Source: an uncultured Clostridia bacterium
GTDB lineage: Bacteria; Bacillota; Clostridia; TANB77; CAG-508
Assembly (NCBI GenBank): GCA_944389715.1
Contig: CALXNI010000049.1
Coordinates: 1 to 28,992 of the forward strand
Direction: 5' to 3'
DNA: 28,992 nucleotides
This document shows positions 25,839-28,992 of the stretch, piece by piece; the first letter of the stretch is position 1; each line of letters begins with the position of its first letter. The translations under genes were made by a program, and so were the position numbers. A model generated the notes under the pieces. That model searched no databases and was not told the origin of the DNA. It saw nothing but the letters and a program-made list of their open reading frames with translations.

Positions 25839-25995
25839 AACAATGCTTTTCTCTTCTAAAAAAGAACAATCTTTTTGATCTTTCATACAATATCCAACCA
25901 TCTTTTTCCATTTTACCTATTACTAATTCTATATCACGTTTTTTAAAATCAGATGCTGGCATATGTACTACTTTATACTCATATTCGATCCGCAT
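25837..25995 (-). CDS. Small ORF resembling DUF4177-type proteins; carries an in-frame CGG at codon 2
   Basis: The product is 52 residues: YEYKVV near the start, a helix around FKKRDIELVIGKMEKDGWILYE and a basic end LFFFRREKHC. The pattern YEYKVV ... DGW ... FxRE resembles the DUF4177 family, but the match is by eye. A strong AAAGGAGG lies eight nt before the ATG and a terminator overlaps the stop. The second codon is CGG (25992-25990) in the zero frame. If CGG always caused a +1 shift, translation would give only eight residues ending at TAG. So either CGG is read as an amino acid here, or shifting cannot occur next to the start codon, or the gene is gated by the shift, or this ORF is not real. 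Confidence 0.6.
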   Translation of the reverse strand: MRIEYEYKVVHMPASDFKKRDIELVIGKMEKDGWILYERSKRLFFFRREKHC

Positions 25996-26120
25996 TGTTT
26001 TTTCCTCCTTTTTCGAAATTATTGTATTACGAAAAATCTTTTGTTTAACAGCTTAAGGATATTACCTTTGCTTATATTTTATTATACTACAAAATTAAAT
26101 AAATAGCAAAACGCTGTATT

Positions 26121-26924
26121 TTACTTTAAATACTCTTTTATTATTTCTTTAAACTGATTTTTTACTCTATCTGCTGTTTCTTTTACTTCTTCATGTGATA
26201 ATTTGTTATTAGTTACACCTGCTGCCATATTTGTAATACAAGAAACTGCAACTACTTTCATTCCAGAATGTTTTGCAACTATTGCTTCTGGAACTGTAGA
26301 CATTCCAACTGCGTCTGCTCCAAGCGTTCTTAATGCTCTTATTTCTGCTGGAGTTTCAAAACATGGTCCTTTCATATATGCATAAACTCCTTCGTTTGCA
26401 TTGCCTGTATGTTTTTTTATTATTTCCTTCATTTTTTTTACTTCTTCTTTGTCATAAACCTCTGACATATCTGGAAATCTTACTCCAAATTCTTCTTCAT
26501 TTTTTCCCCTTAATACAGATTCTGCAAAAAAGCTTAAATGGTCATTTATAACCATAAAGTCTCCTGGTTTATAACTTAAATTTATTCCTCCTGCTGCATT
26601 TGTAAGTATAATATTTTTTATTCCTAATAGTGAAAATACTCTTATTGGAAATACTGTTTGTTTTATATCGTATCCTTCATAATAGTGAAATCTACCATTC
26701 ATTGCAATGATTTCTTTACCTGATATTTTCCCAATAATTAATTCTCCTGCATGTCCTTCTACTGTTGATATTGGAAAATCTGGTATGTCTTTATAATTTA
26801 GAACTATTTTATCTTCAATTTCTTCTTTTAAAACACCTAGTCCTGAACCAAGAACAATTGCTGTTTCTGGCTTTTTTTCTCCTATTTTTTCTTTTATAAA
26901 TTTAACTGCACCATTATAATTCAT
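26121..26924 (-). CDS. punA: Purine nucleoside phosphorylase (trimeric, inosine/guanosine type)
   Basis: It cleaves inosine and guanosine with phosphate, releasing the base and ribose-1-phosphate, for purine salvage. The 267-residue protein shows the phosphate site LGSGLG (about residues 25-30), VEGHAGELIIG (about 55-65), MNGRFHYYEGY (about 74-84), LTNAAGGIN (about 108-116) and base-site residues in YMKGPCFETPAEIRALRTLGADAVGMSTVPE (about 183-213). The length is usual. GGGGG precedes the ATG. It stands alone and has no CGG on its coding strand. Confidence 0.93.
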   Translation of the reverse strand: MNYNGAVKFIKEKIGEKKPETAIVLGSGLGVLKEEIEDKIVLNYKDIPDFPISTVEGHAGELIIGKISGKEIIAMNGRFHYYEGYDIKQTVFPIRVFSLLGIKNIILTNAAGGINLSYKPGDFMVINDHLSFFAESVLRGKNEEEFGVRFPDMSEVYDKEEVKKMKEIIKKHTGNANEGVYAYMKGPCFETPAEIRALRTLGADAVGMSTVPEAIVAKHSGMKVVAVSCITNMAAGVTNNKLSHEEVKETADRVKNQFKEIIKEYLK

Positions 26925-26960
26925 TGTTTTAACCCCCTATTAAATTATTATATTTATATA

Positions 26961-26991
26961 AAAATGCATATGTTTTTTACATATGCATTTT
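26961..26991 (-). terminator. Hairpin downstream of the acyl-CoA synthetase
   Basis: AAAATGCATATG and CATATGCATTTT form a perfect 12-bp stem, followed on the minus strand by TATATAAATATA. It lies between the synthetase stop and the purine phosphorylase start. An additional weak hairpin (ACAGGAAAA...TTTTCCTGT) at 27024-27056 abuts the synthetase stop codon. Confidence 0.65.
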
Positions 26992-27056
26992 ATATCTTTA
27001 ATATATATTTTTCAAGCCATTAGACAGGAAAATTTGCCCTAAACAATTTTTCCTGT

Positions 27057-28766
27057 TTAAAGATTTTTTGTTTCTTCAAATCTTTTAATTTTTGCGGTTG
27101 TTGTTTTTACCATTGGCTCATTTGTTATTACTAGATTTTTTATGTGTTTATAGTTTGGTAGCTTTTTATTTATTTCTTTTATGTCATTCCAAATAATTTC
27201 TTTTAATTTTTCTTCTGATATATTCGGATATTTTTCTTTTACATATTCTTCGTTATATACTATTTTTACTGAAAGTAGTAAATCATCATCTTTTGGTTTT
27301 CCATATACCATACTCTCTGCTACATAACTTAAATTATTTATTAATAATTCTAATTCTTCTGGATATATATTTTTTCCGTTTTTTAGTACTATTACATTTT
27401 TCTTTCTACCTGTTATAAATACAAACCCATCTTTATCAATATATCCTAAATCACCTGTATGAAACCATCCATCTTTTAGCACTTCATCTGTCGCTTCTTT
27501 ATTTTCGTAATATCCAAGCATTACATTTGGACCCTTTGCAATAAGTTCTCCTATTCCTTCTTCGTTTGGATCATCCACTTTTACTTCCACACTAGGCATT
27601 GAAACACCACATGATCCTAATTTCATTCTTTCTTCTGTTTCTGCAGTAAGTACTGGAGATGTTTCTGTTAATCCATATCCTTGTACTGTAAGAATTCCAA
27701 AATCATTAAATCCTTTAGCGACATTTTTGTCTATACCTGATGCACCACTTATTACAAATCTTATATTTCCTCCTAAATTATCAAGAATTTGTTTAAATAG
27801 TTTTCTTCTTATATCAATTCCTAATTTTAGTAAAAAATTGCTTATTTTTGTTCCAATTTTTATTGTTTTTGTTTTTCCTTGTTTTTCTACTTCTGCCATT
27901 ATTTTTTTATACATTGCTTCTAAAAGTAATGGTACACAAACAAATACTGAAACTTTATATTCTTTAAGATTGCTTTGTATATATCTTAATCCATCACAAA
28001 AAACATTTGTTGCTCCTTTTGCTAAAAAAACTAAAAGTCCTGTTGATCCAAATGTATGATGGAATGGTAAAAATGCCATGTTTATATCTGTACTATAAAT
28101 TTTTTCTACTTTATGTATGTCATTGATATTAGAAGTTATATTTTTATGTGACAACATAACTGCTTTTGACATTGATGTTGTTCCAGATGTAAATATAATT
28201 GTTGCCATTTTTTCTTCATCAATTTGTGCTTCTAAGTATTCTTTTCTTCCTTCTTTTAGAAGTTTTTTACCATTATTTAATAAGTCACTAAATTTTTTTA
28301 TTTCTTCTTCTTCGATATTATCCATACAAATATATTCTTTTATTTGTATTTCATTGTTGTTTTTTGCTTTTTTCATTATTTCTAAATACTCTTTTTCAAA
28401 TACTATGCAATCAGCTTTGCTTCTAACTAAGCAAGATATTATTTCTTCTTCCTTTAAACCTTTATCTAATGGAACTGTTATTCCAACACCATTTAGTACA
28501 GCGATATATGTAAGGGCCCATTCGTATCTATTTTTTGATATGATTGCTACTCTTTTTCCTTTTAAACCTAAATCTATTAGTGCTGTACCTAAGCTGTTCA
28601 TTTCTTCTTGTAATTCTTTATATGTTATGTCTTTATATTTTACTTGTTTTCCCTCTTTTTCTTTAATTTTAAATGCTATATTGTTTGGATATAGCTCCAC
28701 CGAATTATTGATTACATCCCTTAAATTTTTAGCAATTTTAATATTGCTTTCTTTTTTTGTTTTCAT
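27057..28766 (-). CDS. Long-chain fatty-acid-CoA ligase (AMP-binding)
   Basis: It activates fatty acids to acyl-CoA through an acyl-AMP. The 569-residue protein has the P-loop TIIFTSGTTSMSKAVMLSHKNI (about residues 189-210), the A5 motif VQGYGLTETSPV (about 359-370), A7 GWFHTGDLGYI (about 432-442), A8 GRKKNVIVLKNGKNIYPEELE (about 453-473), and a C-terminal lysine in VKTTTAKIKRFEE. In the P-loop, Ser replaces the usual Gly in the T-S/G-x-K turn. There is no signal peptide. Its operator and promoter are near copies of those of the SCP2-ADH-ALDH operon, so fatty acid or fatty aldehyde handling is likely. TCC-free AAGGAGG precedes the ATG. No zero-frame CGG is present. Confidence 0.93.
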   Translation of the reverse strand: MKTKKESNIKIAKNLRDVINNSVELYPNNIAFKIKEKEGKQVKYKDITYKELQEEMNSLGTALIDLGLKGKRVAIISKNRYEWALTYIAVLNGVGITVPLDKGLKEEEIISCLVRSKADCIVFEKEYLEIMKKAKNNNEIQIKEYICMDNIEEEEIKKFSDLLNNGKKLLKEGRKEYLEAQIDEEKMATIIFTSGTTSMSKAVMLSHKNITSNINDIHKVEKIYSTDINMAFLPFHHTFGSTGLLVFLAKGATNVFCDGLRYIQSNLKEYKVSVFVCVPLLLEAMYKKIMAEVEKQGKTKTIKIGTKISNFLLKLGIDIRRKLFKQILDNLGGNIRFVISGASGIDKNVAKGFNDFGILTVQGYGLTETSPVLTAETEERMKLGSCGVSMPSVEVKVDDPNEEGIGELIAKGPNVMLGYYENKEATDEVLKDGWFHTGDLGYIDKDGFVFITGRKKNVIVLKNGKNIYPEELELLINNLSYVAESMVYGKPKDDDLLLSVKIVYNEEYVKEKYPNISEEKLKEIIWNDIKEINKKLPNYKHIKNLVITNEPMVKTTTAKIKRFEETKNL

Positions 28767-28783
28767 TTGTTCCTCCTTAATTT

Positions 28784-28804
28784 ATCTAGTATCGAATACT
28801 AGAT
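28784..28804. promoter_or_regulatory. Palindromic operator of the acyl-CoA synthetase
   Basis: ATCTAGTATC, G, AATACTAGAT: the same 21-bp palindrome as 23826-23846 with one mismatch, in the same position relative to the promoter. Confidence 0.85.
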
Positions 28805-28829
28805 TACCACATACTTAATAATATGTCAA
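28801..28829 (-). promoter_or_regulatory. Promoter of the acyl-CoA synthetase
   Basis: On the minus strand, -35 TTGACA (28829-28824), a 17-bp spacer and -10 TAATCT (28806-28801): the same boxes and spacing as the SCP2-ADH-ALDH promoter. Confidence 0.85.
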
Positions 28830-28902
28830 TAAGTTGACTATATTCTTTAAAAATGATAAAATAATGTAAATTGTAATTTGAATGATTAAATTAATTTAAA
28901 TC

Positions 28903-28974
28903 TGTAGGGGTCGCACCCCTGGGCGACCCTTAAATATTGATATGCGGGTCGCCGTGGGCGGCGACCCCTACAAC
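28903..28974. repeat. REP-like hairpin block C (two hairpins, runs toward the window edge)
   Basis: It is identical in order to the start of blocks A and B: hairpin 1 at 28903-28929 and hairpin 2 at 28944-28974. The window ends before any third hairpin. Confidence 0.85.
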
Positions 28975-28992
28975 GTTTGCAATTATTTTGTT

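Overview
The window looks like a chromosomal piece of an uncultured, very AT-rich Firmicute of the Clostridia type. Supporting signs are class III prepilins of the 'GITLI' kind, a radA-disA pair, an HrcA/CIRCE-like heat-shock promoter, a PdaB-like deacetylase and a FtsK/SpoIIIE translocase. No tRNA, rRNA or CRISPR array was seen. Apart from one small secreted-protein gene at 393-827, every gene reads on the minus strand.

Main observation. Seven conserved genes (membrane cyclophilin, disA, radA, a GH15 glucoamylase-like enzyme, a beta-CASP metallo-beta-lactamase, ftsK and a P-type Ca2+ ATPase) are each broken into pieces in the plain reading. All 16 breaks have the same form: one extra C directly before a glycine codon, so that the ribosome meets CGG in the zero frame. 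Skipping that C (reading CGGN as Gly) restores full-length proteins of 248, 360, 453, 625, 547, 761 and 888 residues with intact motifs. Elsewhere in genes CGG occurs only across codon boundaries (NNC-GGN or NCG-GNN). The one exception is codon 2 of a 52-residue ORF at 25837-25995. I infer that CGG is not an ordinary arginine codon here but acts as a +1 frameshift or quadruplet glycine codon. A phase-blind sequencing error would not place every insertion at a codon boundary.

Layout. 1-1925: a 171-bp MITE-like repeat, the lone plus-strand secreted protein with its own promoter and terminator, a membrane-anchored hypothetical, and a partial inverted copy of the repeat. 1924-6347: radA, disA, a prepilin-like protein and a membrane cyclophilin, closely spaced. 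6431-6932: a RAYT (REP-associated transposase) disrupted by copies of the REP-like hairpins it may mobilise. 6962-15671: GH15 enzyme, MBL/beta-CASP protein, large coiled-coil protein, ftsK, subunit-H-like coiled-coil protein and rsmD. 15672-17962: two REP-like hairpin blocks around a second prepilin-like protein whose leader carries a palindromic insertion. 17963-20634: Ca2+ ATPase with five CGG shifts. 20734-23810: a lipid/aldehyde operon (SCP2-like, Fe-alcohol dehydrogenase, aldehyde dehydrogenase). 24237-26924: polysaccharide deacetylase, Hsp20, a small ORF and purine nucleoside phosphorylase. 27057-28766: an acyl-CoA synthetase.

The SCP2-ADH-ALDH operon and the acyl-CoA synthetase have near-identical promoters (TTGACA, 17 bp, TAATCT). 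A 21-bp palindromic operator overlaps the -10 in each, so they form one small regulon, probably under a TetR-type repressor encoded elsewhere.
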